In this document: piece after piece, positions 1 to 10,280 of the stretch | Position numbering within the stretch: position 1 is the stretch's first letter | Layout of the letters: each line of letters opens with the position of its first letter | NCBI RefSeq assembly: GCF_003925875.1 | Contig: NZ_AP019309.1 | Coordinates: 248,001 to 312,000, forward strand | DNA length: 64,000 nucleotides | Source of the DNA: Intestinibaculum porci | GTDB lineage: Bacteria; Bacillota_I; Bacilli_A; Erysipelotrichales; Coprobacillaceae | Reading direction: 5' to 3' | Notes under the pieces: generated by a model | Databases searched by the model: none | The model's input: the letters and a program-made list of their open reading frames with translations, nothing else | Told to the model about the DNA's origin: nothing | Made by a program: the position numbers and the translations under genes

Positions 1-3000
1 ACTCGTCCTATTCGCTCGATAAAATGCAGAAAAAGGATATAAACAGCATTGATACGTTCAGATATTATATCGACTCCTACGGGTATCCCCTTCCATGGAC
101 GCGAGATGGAGATGCTGACGATCCTTCATCATACGGACGAAAGAAAGTAACATATCAGCTTTCTGATGATGAGCTGTATCTCGAAGACAAGATCACGACA
201 AAGGATGTCGGCACCGACCAGCTTGAATTCGGCATTCCGGAAGGTGCACGCAGGCTTGACAGTAGTGACTATCAGTTCCTGTATGCGGACTGGAATATAT
301 CATCACAGTTCAGAAAATACGATGACACCGAGAAGAAGTTTGTCACTGATCCGGATGGAAAATACTCATCATCTGATGTTATTCATTTCTGGGTAAAGAC
401 TAACGAGAAGGACAGCCATGACGGTAAGTACAAAGAAGTTGCTTCATACAATCTCGGCAGCGAAAAAGCTTCAATCAGTGACAGCAGCATTGTCAAAGAG
501 CTGACGCGCGATCGTATTACATTCAAAAGCGATAAGGATGACCCAAGCGTCACCGGCATCAGATTTACCACATCAAACGCATACTACTACACAAAAATTG
601 AAGCCTATCCGATGGTCAGACTGAAAAACTCCGATTACGTCATGAAAAAACTCTTCAAAGATGAAAATCCGAAAAATGTAACGGAAAACAACTGCAAGAG
701 CCTGATCAGACTGCACAATTTTGCTCAGAGCAATGTCTATCAGGCTGAAGAAGATGCTGATGTCAAAGACGACAACTTAATATACGGGGTGAAGGTTTAT
801 GCCTTTGACAGAGCCATCAGGCCAAAGAAGGAGTCAGAGATCCACAAGCACATTGTTTCAACAGGCTCCAACAAGATAAAAAAGAGATACGTCATCAGAT
901 GGAAGATCACACCAAGAGAGACGCTGACAACTGATTCAGGCACTGACTATCTTGTGCAGGACTCAGGCACATTCTATGATCTTCTGCCAAAGGGAACACA
1001 TCTGCAGAAGGGCAGCATAGATGTCGAGACAGAAAAAGGCATGCTCTCGCATTCATCATTCAGCTATTCCGTTGAAGAGGACTACAAGGGGAGCGGACGT
1101 GATCTGATAAAGGTCAGCGTTCCGGTGCAAGCAAAATACTATAATCTGTATCTCAACGCTGAAATGTCATGGGATGCCATTCACGACTACGGCACAAAAA
1201 TCAATAACCCGGTAGCCTATGAGACAGGCAATGACGAGATCTATAACGGCTATCCTGACGATGACTATGTTGACAGTTCCGGCACTGTCCATAAGTTGCC
1301 TCTGTCAGACGTTAATAAGGCTTATATGACAAAGCTTGATCCGAAATGCACGACAAACCGCTTCATCTATGATGAAGAGCCGCATGATATTGACACTCTG
1401 ACAGCTGCTGTTTCAGGGCTGAAGAAGCAAATAAAGGATTCTCACGATGCCTCTTATTCGTATGAAACATATACAACAACTAACGGCAGCTACTCATATA
1501 AGATCAGATTCGCCAATACAATGACTTGCAAGGCAAAAAACATGATTTTCTTTGACTCGCTTGAAAACTATAATCTGAACGGCAAGAAATCTGACTGGCA
1601 CGGGTTCCTGAAGAGATTTGATGTCTCTCAGCTGAAGCAGAAGGGTATTGAGCCTGTCATTTACGTTTCAAAGACCGCTGATCTGTCTATTGATGCTCAC
1701 CATGATCTGACTGACACTTCTGCATGGGAGAAGGTGACAAAAAGCACCGATCTTTCAGAGATGCACGCCTTTGCCATCGACTGCCGAAAGACATCTGACG
1801 GAAAAGACTTCGTGCTCAATCAGGGCGAATCTATTTCAGCAGTCGTCTACATGCAGGCACCTGAATCAGTAACTGAAAAAAAAGAAGGTCAATTTGAAAA
1901 GACCTATCCAAAAGCCTACAACAACATCTACATTCAGGACACCATCATGAGCGGTGAAACCTCTTCTGACTTCTTTATCCATCAGGACTACACGGAAATC
2001 AGATACCGTGTCTCAGCAGACATCAGCATTCATAAACAGAGCACTGAAGATTCAGGCGAATCCATCGAAGGCGCAAAGTATACGCTAAAGGGAACATCCG
2101 ACTACGGCACTGAGGTGAATGAGGAAGTCACAACCGGAAAGCAGGGCGATGCCGTGTTTGAAGGCATAGAAAAAGGAACCTATACGCTCAAGGAAAGCTA
2201 CTCGCCGATCGACTGGCTGCTTGACCGGACTGAATACACAGTAAAGGTTGACGGTGCAGGAAAGATCACATGCGACGGAAAAGAAATCGAAAAGACAAAA
2301 AAAATCACACTGAAGGATTCACCACGTATTCATGGCGACATCTCGTTTATGAAGTACTCGACTGCAGGAAACAACAGAGCTGTAACAGGTGCAAAATTCC
2401 GCCTGTCAGGAAAGTCAAAATACGGCACGGATGTGATGGAATACGCAACATCTGATGCTGCAGGAAAGGTGAAGTTTGAAAACATCGAATGGGGAAATTA
2501 TAAGCTGAAGGAAGTGAAAGCCCCTGACGGTTACATTACTGACCGCACAGAGTACACAGCGGTGATCTCTGATTCAGGCGTAGGCGGCATCGAGGATGCT
2601 GAAATGCTGAAGACAGGATCAGCCGTCATCAGAAATGAGCCGTATCATACAGTGGAGATTTCAAAACAGTCATCTTATGACAACGCCCCTCTCTCCGGTG
2701 CCGAGTTCAGACTGACAGGCACATCGGACTATGGAACACCTTATGACAAAACAGCCACTTCTGGCGAAAATGGTCTGGCTAAGTTTGACGGACTTGAAGC
2801 AGGAACATATATCATACAGGAGACGAAATCGCCGAAGGATTACTTCCTTGACTCAACAAAGCATATCGTAAAGGTAAACAGAGATGATACCTATACGATT
2901 GACGGACTGGCAAAGAACGACTCGCACTACTACAGAATGAACAACAAGCCGGAAGAAAACGGAAAGATTATCGTAAAAAAGAAATGGAAAGATACTGACG

Positions 3001-6000
3001 AGACAAAAAGACCTACCGATCCGCCTGTTATTCATATCACGACGGATATAAATAAGGTGCCGACTTATGCGGTGTGGAGAAATAATTATATCTATAGAGC
3101 AGGACCATTTTATTATGTTGACTCTGGCTATAAAGACAAAACTAAAAAGGTGGAATATGCGAAGGATATCACATCAGCCGATAAGGTTCCTGAAAACGCA
3201 GTCAGACTGGACAAGAATTATGATGATCCGAATGCGAAATGTAAGATTTGGGGATGGCTTGACGATGGGACAATGTACTACTGGACGAATGCGCAGACAA
3301 CAAGGCTGACAAATGGGAGCAATTTGCTGTTTTACGGAATGGAGAAAGCAGAATCAATTGATCTAAGCAAGATTGATACGTCAGAGATGACGGACATGAG
3401 CTGCATGTTTGAAAGTTGCTACAAACTGACGTCACTTAATGTATCGAAATTTAATACGACGAATGTGGCGAACATGAACTCTATGTTCGAAGACTGCTAC
3501 GGACTGACATCACTTGATGTGTCGAAGTTTGACACGTCGAAGGTAACGAGTATGAGCCACATGTTCCAGAGCTGTTTACGCCTGACATCGCTTGATGTGT
3601 CGAAGTTTGATACGTCGAATGTGACTGACATGAGCAGTATGTTTGATGCATGTGCTTCTTTGACTTCTCTTGATGTTTCGTCTTTTAAAACCGCAAAAGT
3701 AAAAAACATGGCAAACATGTTTGGACACGCTGAGGTTTATTCCAGCGATGTGTATGGCTGTTCAAAACTAACTTCCCTTAATCTTTCTAACTTTGATACT
3801 TCTGAAGTAGAGAACATGAGTGGTATGTTTTGCGGATGTTCTTCACTCTCGTCTATTGATGTGTCATCTTTTAAAACTTCTAAAGTTCAACGTATGGATG
3901 GAATGTTTTTTTCATGCACCAGCCTTTCTTCAATTATAGGACTTTCAGGCTTTGATACAAAAGCGGTAAAAAAAATGGGACGTGAATCAAAAAGTGGCCA
4001 ATATCTATACAGTGGAAAAGATTCTCCTGGATACGATAGTCAGGGCGGAATGTTTGAAAAATGCTACAAATTAAAATCGATTGATTTATCTTCTTTTGAT
4101 ACATCAAAAGTGGAAGAAATGCGCTACATGTTCGCTGACTGTTCCGGACTGACATCGCTTAATCTGTCGAGCTGGAATACGTCAAATGTGACAAGCATGA
4201 GTGGCATGTTTTCTAGCTGCAAAAGCCTGACATCGCTTGACTTGTCGAGCTGGAATACGTCAAAGGTGACGGACATGCGCTACATGTTCATGGGTTGCTC
4301 CGGACTGACATCGCTTAATCTGTCGAGCTGGAACACGTCGAAGGTAACGGACACGTATTACATGTTCGCTAGCTGCAAAAGCCTGACATCGCTTAATCTG
4401 TCGAGCTGGAATACGTCAAAGGTGACGGACATGCGCTACATGTTCATGGGTTGCTCCGGACTGACATCGCTTAATCTGTCGAGCTGGAACACGTCGAAGG
4501 TAACGGACACGGATTACATGTTCTCTAGCTGCCACAACCTGACATCGCTTGATGTGTCGAATTTTGATACGTCGAGTGTAACGAACATGGGCGGCATGTT
4601 CTCTGGCTGCAAAAGCCTGACATCGCTTAATCTGTCGAGCTGGAATACGTCAAATGTGACAAGCATGAGTGGCATGTTTTCTAGCTGCAAAAGCCTGACA
4701 TCGCTTAATCTGTCGAGCTGGAATACGTCAAATGTGACAAGCATGAGTGGCATGTTTTCTAGCTGCAAAAGCCTGACATCGCTTAATCTGTCGAGCTGGA
4801 ACACGTCGAAGGTAACGGACACGGATTACATGTTCTCTAGCTGCCACAACCTAACATCGCTTAATCTGTTGAGTTGGAATACGTCAAATGTGACACGCAT
4901 GAGTGGCATGTTTTCTAGCTGCAAAAGCCTGACATCGCTTAATCTGTCGAGATGGAATACGTCAAATGTGACAAGCATGAGTAGCATGTTTTCTAGCTGC
5001 AAAAGCCTGACATCGCTTGATCTGTCAAAATTTGACACGTCAAACGTGACGTACATGGACTACATGTTTTCTGACTGCTCCAGTCTGGAATCGCTTGATC
5101 TGTCAAAATTTGACACGTCAAACGTAACGTACATGAACTACATGTTTTCTGACTGCTCCAAGCTGACATCACTTGATGTTTCAAACTTTGATACGTCAAA
5201 TGTGACGCACATGATTAGCATGTTCTCTGGTTGCTCCGGTCTTACAAACATCTATGTCTCTGACAGATGGAACACAGACAAAGTTACATCTTCAGACGAC
5301 ATGTTCTCTGTCTGCTGGAAACTTCCAAACTATAGCTCATCATCCATTGACAAGACGCACGCAAACTACGGTACAGACGGATACCTGACATACAAAGCCG
5401 CATCTACTGCAAAAGCGAATACATCCAATACAAGCTTCGCATCACGGCTTGTTTCCATGATCCTGTCACGTCTGGCTGTTCCGGTTCATGCTGCTGATCC
5501 GGTTCATGCTGCTGATTCGGCATCATATGTTTCAACTGACAAAGATCACTGTACAATCACTAAAGACGGCGACACATGGACCTATGAGTTCAAAGTTACA
5601 GATGATTCAGCTAAGTACTATGCATATGAAGAGAGCGTGGAAGGCTATACAAGCTCCAATGATGTAAACTCATACGGCATAGTCACAAAGGATGAACCGC
5701 TGACTATCACAAATACAGCGAATGAGCTTCCAAAAGAACCTAAACCGGCTTCCCTCTCGCTTTCAAAGACAGCAGACGGCAAACAGCTTGTCGAATCTGA
5801 TAAGCCTGCCGAAAAGTACTCGCACACGTCAAATATTGATGATACAGGGAAAGCAACCGGCACATACAGCAACAATCTGAGCACAAATGATATCGTAACC
5901 ATTCCAGGTGCTTCAAAGCTGCATGTCAAACTGTACTACAGCACTGAATCAGTAAGCTGGGACTGGGCGTGCGTATGGGCAGGAAGCCATTCTGACTATA

Positions 6001-7892
6001 CGGCAGACGGAAACTATTCATCTTCAAAGCTTGGATCGTCTTCAGGGAAGATTGGCGACGGGCGGAAAACATCCATGTCTGATATCACATCAATCGAAGG
6101 CAACATAGATGGCGATACCGTCACATTCGGGTTTAGAAGCGACGGTAGCGTTGGATACTACGGCTACTATGCAATCGTGACAGGATATGACGCAGACGGA
6201 AATGCCGTAACAGAAAAGGTAAAAACACTGAGCGACACTGATGTTGCTGATATTCCATCAGCCTATTCCGACAAAACGTACATGTTCGATGTCACGCTGA
6301 AGAACAGCGACTCATCAAAGCTGTCAGGTACCAAGATATTCGGCGATGCGGTATTCACTGACGGGAAGGCAGAAGTCGGCGTAAAAGCCGGTGAAACAAA
6401 GACATTCAGCAACCTGCCGGGCGGAACGACATATACCATAACAGAAAAGAAGTATGATGACTTCTACACGGAAAGCAAAAATGCATCAGGCACGCTGCAT
6501 GAAGGCGGCACAGCTGAAGCTAAGTTCATCAACCACTACCAGAAGCCGAAGACGCCTGACACGCCGAAGGAGTACAGCAGCTTCACGCTGAAGAAGAAAG
6601 TTACAGGCTTCTTCCAGAGTGCCCAGAACTACACATTCAATGTGTCATTCAGAAAGCTCGATCCAAGCACGGAATACTCGCTGTCAGACGGCACGAAGTT
6701 TACTTCTGATGCTGACGGATACGGCTATGTGCAGAAAAAGCTCAGTGACAAGGGATCAGTCACTTTCACCAGTCTTCCTGCCGGTGCACAGTACAGAGTG
6801 ACCGAGGAAGGCGGAGACTGGTCATCCGCATACAGGATCACCAACAGCACAGAGAAAGGCGACATCGCACAGAGTGCTGGATCAGCTGAAAAGAACGAAT
6901 CGCTTTCAACTGAATGGGAAACTGCAGACAGCGGTGAAGGCATCACTGTCACCTACACGAACACTGTAAAGAAATACCAGAAACTTGTTCTGAAAAAGGC
7001 AGTAACTGGCGGAAAGGCAACAGAAAAGTTCAGATTTACTGTTGAATTCAAGAAACTGTATGAGACTGTCTCATCTGATGCAGGAACTATTGTTCCAGAC
7101 GATGACGGCAATGCAAATGTGGATGTCTATCTGAATGCAGGAGACGAGATTGCATTCAAGAACATTCCTGTCAATGCAGAATACAAAATTACAGAAAAGG
7201 CAAATGCCGGAAAGGCGTCATACACGATCAGAACTGATGCACCAGATGGCGTAACAAACGGAAAATTTGAAAAATCAGCCGACGGAAACACCGAAGCCAT
7301 GAAGGACCTGTCTACAGCGGAAGAAAAAGTAGATGAAGGCGAAAATGCAACAGTGACATTCCTCAACGACATGCCAAAAACGACAAGCGTGACGCTGAAG
7401 AAGCAGGTGTCAGGGGCATTTGCAGACAGAAATAAGTTCTTCAAATTCACCGTTTCACTCAGTGGCGCTGACAAGAAGCAGAGCTACAGCTTTGACTACA
7501 CAAACGGCAGCAGTTCTCATGACGGAACTAAAAACACCGCTTCCATCACGACTGATGAAAACGGAAACGGAAGTGCTGAAATCTGGCTGAAGCATAACGA
7601 CACTGTTGTCATAAAGAACATTCCTCTGTCAGCAAAATATTCAGTCGCTGAAGATCCTGGCGAATATGCGCCAAGCATCACGATCAACGGCAAAAAGGCA
7701 GACTCCGTATCAGAGCGGCCAGTCGCACCGGATGTCATCGTATTCACCAACACGAACACAGCTGTTCTTCCGACAGGCGTAACGCAGCACAAAAAGGCAA
7801 TAGCTCTTGTCTGCACAGCGATTATCGCACTGCTGACAGCTGCATGGTACATACTAAAAAAACGCCACAAGGGAGAAAATAAAGCCAGATAA
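1..7892 (+). CDS. Giant wall-anchored BspA-like/SpaA-domain surface protein (5' end outside window)
   Basis: The frame is open from base 3. The first in-frame ATG (24) has no signal peptide behind it, so the true start lies upstream; residues below count from that ATG. About 650 residues of adhesin-like sequence come first, then three SpaA/Cna-B-like domains (about 670-985, each with a GTYTLKE-like strand). Next come BspA/DUF285 leucine-rich repeats (about 1105-1760) of the form LTSLDLSxFDTSxVTxMxxMF, then several DUF7601-like beta domains. The end has LPTG at 7769-7780, one membrane helix and a basic tail, so sortase anchoring is likely although the motif is not canonical LPxTG. Codon use (CTG, AGA, ACA rich) differs from the TTA-rich core genes further right, suggesting transfer. 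Probably binds host or matrix ligands (family knowledge). The stop codon is 4 bp before an IS1182-type end. Confidence 0.9.
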   Translation, partial: SSYSLDKMQKKDINSIDTFRYYIDSYGYPLPWTRDGDADDPSSYGRKKVTYQLSDDELYLEDKITTKDVGTDQLEFGIPEGARRLDSSDYQFLYADWNISSQFRKYDDTEKKFVTDPDGKYSSSDVIHFWVKTNEKDSHDGKYKEVASYNLGSEKASISDSSIVKELTRDRITFKSDKDDPSVTGIRFTTSNAYYYTKIEAYPMVRLKNSDYVMKKLFKDENPKNVTENNCKSLIRLHNFAQSNVYQAEEDADVKDDNLIYGVKVYAFDRAIRPKKESEIHKHIVSTGSNKIKKRYVIRWKITPRETLTTDSGTDYLVQDSGTFYDLLPKGTHLQKGSIDVETEKGMLSHSSFSYSVEEDYKGSGRDLIKVSVPVQAKYYNLYLNAEMSWDAIHDYGTKINNPVAYETGNDEIYNGYPDDDYVDSSGTVHKLPLSDVNKAYMTKLDPKCTTNRFIYDEEPHDIDTLTAAVSGLKKQIKDSHDASYSYETYTTTNGSYSYKIRFANTMTCKAKNMIFFDSLENYNLNGKKSDWHGFLKRFDVSQLKQKGIEPVIYVSKTADLSIDAHHDLTDTSAWEKVTKSTDLSEMHAFAIDCRKTSDGKDFVLNQGESISAVVYMQAPESVTEKKEGQFEKTYPKAYNNIYIQDTIMSGETSSDFFIHQDYTEIRYRVSADISIHKQSTEDSGESIEGAKYTLKGTSDYGTEVNEEVTTGKQGDAVFEGIEKGTYTLKESYSPIDWLLDRTEYTVKVDGAGKITCDGKEIEKTKKITLKDSPRIHGDISFMKYSTAGNNRAVTGAKFRLSGKSKYGTDVMEYATSDAAGKVKFENIEWGNYKLKEVKAPDGYITDRTEYTAVISDSGVGGIEDAEMLKTGSAVIRNEPYHTVEISKQSSYDNAPLSGAEFRLTGTSDYGTPYDKTATSGENGLAKFDGLEAGTYIIQETKSPKDYFLDSTKHIVKVNRDDTYTIDGLAKNDSHYYRMNNKPEENGKIIVKKKWKDTDETKRPTDPPVIHITTDINKVPTYAVWRNNYIYRAGPFYYVDSGYKDKTKKVEYAKDITSADKVPENAVRLDKNYDDPNAKCKIWGWLDDGTMYYWTNAQTTRLTNGSNLLFYGMEKAESIDLSKIDTSEMTDMSCMFESCYKLTSLNVSKFNTTNVANMNSMFEDCYGLTSLDVSKFDTSKVTSMSHMFQSCLRLTSLDVSKFDTSNVTDMSSMFDACASLTSLDVSSFKTAKVKNMANMFGHAEVYSSDVYGCSKLTSLNLSNFDTSEVENMSGMFCGCSSLSSIDVSSFKTSKVQRMDGMFFSCTSLSSIIGLSGFDTKAVKKMGRESKSGQYLYSGKDSPGYDSQGGMFEKCYKLKSIDLSSFDTSKVEEMRYMFADCSGLTSLNLSSWNTSNVTSMSGMFSSCKSLTSLDLSSWNTSKVTDMRYMFMGCSGLTSLNLSSWNTSKVTDTYYMFASCKSLTSLNLSSWNTSKVTDMRYMFMGCSGLTSLNLSSWNTSKVTDTDYMFSSCHNLTSLDVSNFDTSSVTNMGGMFSGCKSLTSLNLSSWNTSNVTSMSGMFSSCKSLTSLNLSSWNTSNVTSMSGMFSSCKSLTSLNLSSWNTSKVTDTDYMFSSCHNLTSLNLLSWNTSNVTRMSGMFSSCKSLTSLNLSRWNTSNVTSMSSMFSSCKSLTSLDLSKFDTSNVTYMDYMFSDCSSLESLDLSKFDTSNVTYMNYMFSDCSKLTSLDVSNFDTSNVTHMISMFSGCSGLTNIYVSDRWNTDKVTSSDDMFSVCWKLPNYSSSSIDKTHANYGTDGYLTYKAASTAKANTSNTSFASRLVSMILSRLAVPVHAADPVHAADSASYVSTDKDHCTITKDGDTWTYEFKVTDDSAKYYAYEESVEGYTSSNDVNSYGIVTKDEPLTITNTANELPKEPKPASLSLSKTADGKQLVESDKPAEKYSHTSNIDDTGKATGTYSNNLSTNDIVTIPGASKLHVKLYYSTESVSWDWACVWAGSHSDYTADGNYSSSKLGSSSGKIGDGRKTSMSDITSIEGNIDGDTVTFGFRSDGSVGYYGYYAIVTGYDADGNAVTEKVKTLSDTDVADIPSAYSDKTYMFDVTLKNSDSSKLSGTKIFGDAVFTDGKAEVGVKAGETKTFSNLPGGTTYTITEKKYDDFYTESKNASGTLHEGGTAEAKFINHYQKPKTPDTPKEYSSFTLKKKVTGFFQSAQNYTFNVSFRKLDPSTEYSLSDGTKFTSDADGYGYVQKKLSDKGSVTFTSLPAGAQYRVTEEGGDWSSAYRITNSTEKGDIAQSAGSAEKNESLSTEWETADSGEGITVTYTNTVKKYQKLVLKKAVTGGKATEKFRFTVEFKKLYETVSSDAGTIVPDDDGNANVDVYLNAGDEIAFKNIPVNAEYKITEKANAGKASYTIRTDAPDGVTNGKFEKSADGNTEAMKDLSTAEEKVDEGENATVTFLNDMPKTTSVTLKKQVSGAFADRNKFFKFTVSLSGADKKQSYSFDYTNGSSSHDGTKNTASITTDENGNGSAEIWLKHNDTVVIKNIPLSAKYSVAEDPGEYAPSITINGKKADSVSERPVAPDVIVFTNTNTAVLPTGVTQHKKAIALVCTAIIALLTAAWYILKKRHKGENKAR
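4135..5230 (+). repeat. Near-identical 78-bp leucine-rich-repeat array
   Basis: Inside the surface-protein gene the 26-residue unit (LTSLNLSSWNTSxVT...MF.SC) recurs with a 78-bp period, for example at 4144, 4222, 4300 and 4378. Several units are almost identical at the DNA level, and pairs of units are themselves duplicated (about 4220-4375 against 4376-4530). Older, more diverged units lie at 3340-4135. Such arrays expand and contract by slippage or recombination, and also collapse in short-read assembly. Confidence 0.9.
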
Positions 7893-7990
7893 GGCGAAAA
7901 GGGCTGTAACATTAAGAAATAGCTATCACAATGATAAAAAGTGAGGTTTGATGATCGAAACGTTATAACAGTCCTGATTATATCAAAATA

Positions 7991-8025
7991 GGGAACTGAA
8001 TTATGAATTCAGCTCCCTTTTTTGG
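7991..8025 (+). terminator. Rho-independent terminator at the left end of the IS1182 element
   Basis: GGGAACTGAATT (7991-8002) pairs with AATTCAGCTCCC (8006-8017) with one mismatch and a 3-nt loop, followed by six T. It lies between the IS end and the transposase start, so it would stop read-through from the surface-protein gene into the transposase. Confidence 0.75.
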
Positions 8026-8039
8026 TGTATAATATTTAT

Positions 8040-8297
8040 ATGATCAGTTATTCAAAAAATACACAAACATATGGTATCACAAATCAGCTTTCTTTTCTAT
8101 CTGATGTTTGTATTTCTTTCGATAACGACATTGATGAATTTGATGTTTGCCGTACAGTTAAGAGCATAACAGAAAGGATGAATATTTACGATTATATTGA
8201 AGCTCCTGACAAAAATAGCAGAACTTCTAAATACTCTGATCTACAGTTATTTAGAATTGTGTTACTTTCTAACTCGGGTATTTTACAGTTTGAGTAG
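8040..8297 (+). pseudogene. IS1182-family transposase, N-terminal fragment (copy left of IS1634-like insertion)
   Basis: Starting at ATG 8040, this encodes the first 78 residues of an IS1182-type transposase, then runs 22 bases into the inserted IS1634-like element and stops at 8295-8297. From 8076 on it is identical to 10308-10507, the copy of the target site on the other side of the insertion. It cannot make a functional transposase alone. An in-frame ATG at 8022 also exists, but it overlaps the terminator T-run and is less likely. Confidence 0.8.
8076..8275 (+). repeat. 200-bp direct repeat, left copy (long target-site duplication)
   Basis: By eye identical over 200 bases to 10308-10507, and the match stops sharply on both sides. 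The pair brackets the IS1634-like element exactly, so it is read as a target-site duplication. Long and variable duplications are a known property of IS1634 from Mycoplasma mycoides (established knowledge). Confidence 0.85.
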
Positions 8298-8325
8298 AGC
8301 AAAATTCAATTTTTGCTCTTTTTTT
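8296..8325 (+). terminator. Terminator hairpin at IS1634-like left end
   Basis: AGAGCAAAA (8296-8304) pairs with TTTTGCTCT (8311-8319), followed by a T-run to 8325. It would insulate the transposase from outside transcription, a common feature of insertion-sequence ends. Confidence 0.7.
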
Positions 8326-8411
8326 GAACACTTTTTTGTCAAATATTTCATTTTTTAATCTAGTACTATCTCGGTAATTATGATATAATTGGTGATGAGG
8401 AGGACGACATC

Positions 8412-10232
8412 ATGGCTAAGCGACTGAAAGTATCAAAATCAAAATATTCCGAATCGTTCACAATCATTGAGGACTACTACAATCACGACACCAAGAAGAG
8501 CACCACCTTCATCGTTGAAAGACTGGGCAATCTTAAGTCGCTAATGGAGAAGTACAACACTGATTCACGCGACGTGGTAATGCAGAACCTGAAAGCCTAC
8601 GTCAATGAGCTTAGAAAGAAAGACAAGGAAGACAAAAGTGTCATTAACATAAGCATCGGCGCTAATGACCTTATTGATCTGAACTCAAAGAACGTCTTCA
8701 ACATCGGCTATCTCTATATAAGAAATATTCTGTGTTCCCTGGGAATAGCTGACATCTGCAGACAAATTTCCGAGAAGTACAGATTTAAATACGATCTGAC
8801 AGACATTCTTGTCGACCTAGTCTGCACCAGAGTCATCTATCCGTCATCAAAGAAGTCTTCCTATGAATCAGCCAAGAAGTTTCTGAAGGAGCCGACCTAT
8901 TCCCTTGCAGATGTCTACCGCTCCCTGAAGCCGCTGTGCAATGAGCGCTACCTCATAGAAAAGAAGCTTTATGAAAACAGCTCTAAGATGTTCAAGAAGA
9001 ACACTTCAGTTCTCTACTACGACTGCACCAACTTCTATTTTGAAATAGAGGAAGAGGACGATTTCAGAAAATACGGGAAAAGCAAGGAAAACAGACCAAA
9101 TCCTATCGTGCAGTATGGACTGTTCATGGATGCGGACGGGCTTCCGCTAGCTGATTACGTATTCCAGGGAAACAAGAATGAGCAGTTCTCGCTCAGGGAG
9201 CTGGAAGCAAAGATCGAGGATGAATTTAAAGTCGCTAAGTTCGTGGTATGCGCTGATGCAGGATTAAACGGGTGGGAAAACAAGGTCTACAATGACATGA
9301 AGAAAAATGGCGCCTTTATAGTCACCCAGCCTATAAAAAAGCTGAAAAAGCCACTTAAGGAATGGGCCGTATCTCATGACGGATGGAAGCTTCAGGGATA
9401 TCCGGATACATACAATCTTGATGATCTTGCAGACAAGGAAACCATTGAAATAGAGGGAAAGAAAAGAAAGATCAGTGATCTCGTCTTTTACAAGCAGCGA
9501 TGGGAAAAGACCACAAAGAAAACAGCATCATCAAAGACAAAATACATCCTGGAAGAGCAGATTATTGTCACCTACTCGAGAAAATTTGCGGTCTATCAGA
9601 AGCACATAAGGGACAAGAAACTTGAAAGAGCCAGAAAGCTTCTTAAAAATCCCGGCAAGCTCACTAAAACCAATCAGAGAGATCCCCGCTACTACATTAC
9701 CGAAACGGCCATTACCAAAGATGGCGAGGTGGCGAAGGAAAAAGTGTATGAAATTAACGAGTCCAAAATAGCAGAAGAGGAAAAGTATGATGGATTCTAT
9801 GCAGTAACAACCGATCTTGAGGATGATGACCTGTCGCTAATCATCAATGCCAACAAGCAGCGATGGGAAATTGAGGAAAGCTTCGAAATAATGAAAAGCG
9901 AGCTGAGAACAAGACCGATGTATGTGCAGCAGGAGGATTCCATAAGCGGTCACCTGTTAACATGCTTCATTGCGCTGCTGGTCTACAGACTTCTTGAGAA
10001 GAAGTTCCTTAATGAAAAATATACGTGTACTGAAATATTCAGCACGCTTCGCGACCTTAACATATCTCACCTGAACGGAACATACTATGTTCCAGCATTC
10101 AACAGAACACCGCTAGTTGACGATTTAGTCGAAATTTTCGGCTTTCAACCATCAAGAAAGATCATTCAACAAAAAAATTTAAAAAAATTTCAAAGAGTAG
10201 TAAATTCTAAAAATAGTACTAAATTGAAATGA
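8412..10232 (+). CDS. IS1634-family DDE transposase
   Basis: This 606-residue protein has the RNase H-fold DDE triad in its usual spacing: Asp in YYDCTNFYFE (about residue 207), Asp in VVCADAGL (about 280), and Glu in the RWEIEESFEIMKSEL stretch (about 490), followed by the typical TRPMYV segment. The length is normal and the frame intact, so it may be active. The start at 8412 is preceded by GAGGAGG with good spacing. Codon use is richer in CTG and AAG than the core genes further right. The hairpin at 10240-10280 follows the stop. Confidence 0.92.
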   Translation: MAKRLKVSKSKYSESFTIIEDYYNHDTKKSTTFIVERLGNLKSLMEKYNTDSRDVVMQNLKAYVNELRKKDKEDKSVINISIGANDLIDLNSKNVFNIGYLYIRNILCSLGIADICRQISEKYRFKYDLTDILVDLVCTRVIYPSSKKSSYESAKKFLKEPTYSLADVYRSLKPLCNERYLIEKKLYENSSKMFKKNTSVLYYDCTNFYFEIEEEDDFRKYGKSKENRPNPIVQYGLFMDADGLPLADYVFQGNKNEQFSLRELEAKIEDEFKVAKFVVCADAGLNGWENKVYNDMKKNGAFIVTQPIKKLKKPLKEWAVSHDGWKLQGYPDTYNLDDLADKETIEIEGKKRKISDLVFYKQRWEKTTKKTASSKTKYILEEQIIVTYSRKFAVYQKHIRDKKLERARKLLKNPGKLTKTNQRDPRYYITETAITKDGEVAKEKVYEINESKIAEEEKYDGFYAVTTDLEDDDLSLIINANKQRWEIEESFEIMKSELRTRPMYVQQEDSISGHLLTCFIALLVYRLLEKKFLNEKYTCTEIFSTLRDLNISHLNGTYYVPAFNRTPLVDDLVEIFGFQPSRKIIQQKNLKKFQRVVNSKNSTKLK

Positions 10233-10239
10233 CAGAAGA

Positions 10240-10280
10240 AAAGGCGAAATACGTTGATTTCATCAATATATTTCGCCTTT
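10240..10280 (+). terminator. Hairpin after IS1634-like transposase
   Basis: AAAGGCGAAATA (10240-10251) pairs perfectly with TATTTCGCCTTT (10269-10280), and TTGAT/ATCAA extends the stem inside. There is no long T-run afterwards, so it is a terminator or transcript-end structure of moderate certainty. Confidence 0.55.

Noticed and set aside
4514-5056. Long open frames on the minus strand inside the surface-protein repeats
   Set aside because: They arise because a 78-bp repeat without a stop in one antisense frame stays open in every unit. No ribosome binding site and no sensible protein family.
3340-5300. Regular repeats that could suggest a CRISPR array
   Set aside because: The repeats are contiguous, in frame and encode leucine-rich units; there are no unique spacers and no cas genes.
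7991-8017. GGGAACTGAATT/AATTCAGCTCCC as an insertion-sequence end
   Set aside because: It is a self-contained stem-loop followed by T6, with no inverted partner on the right side; the true left end is at 7897.
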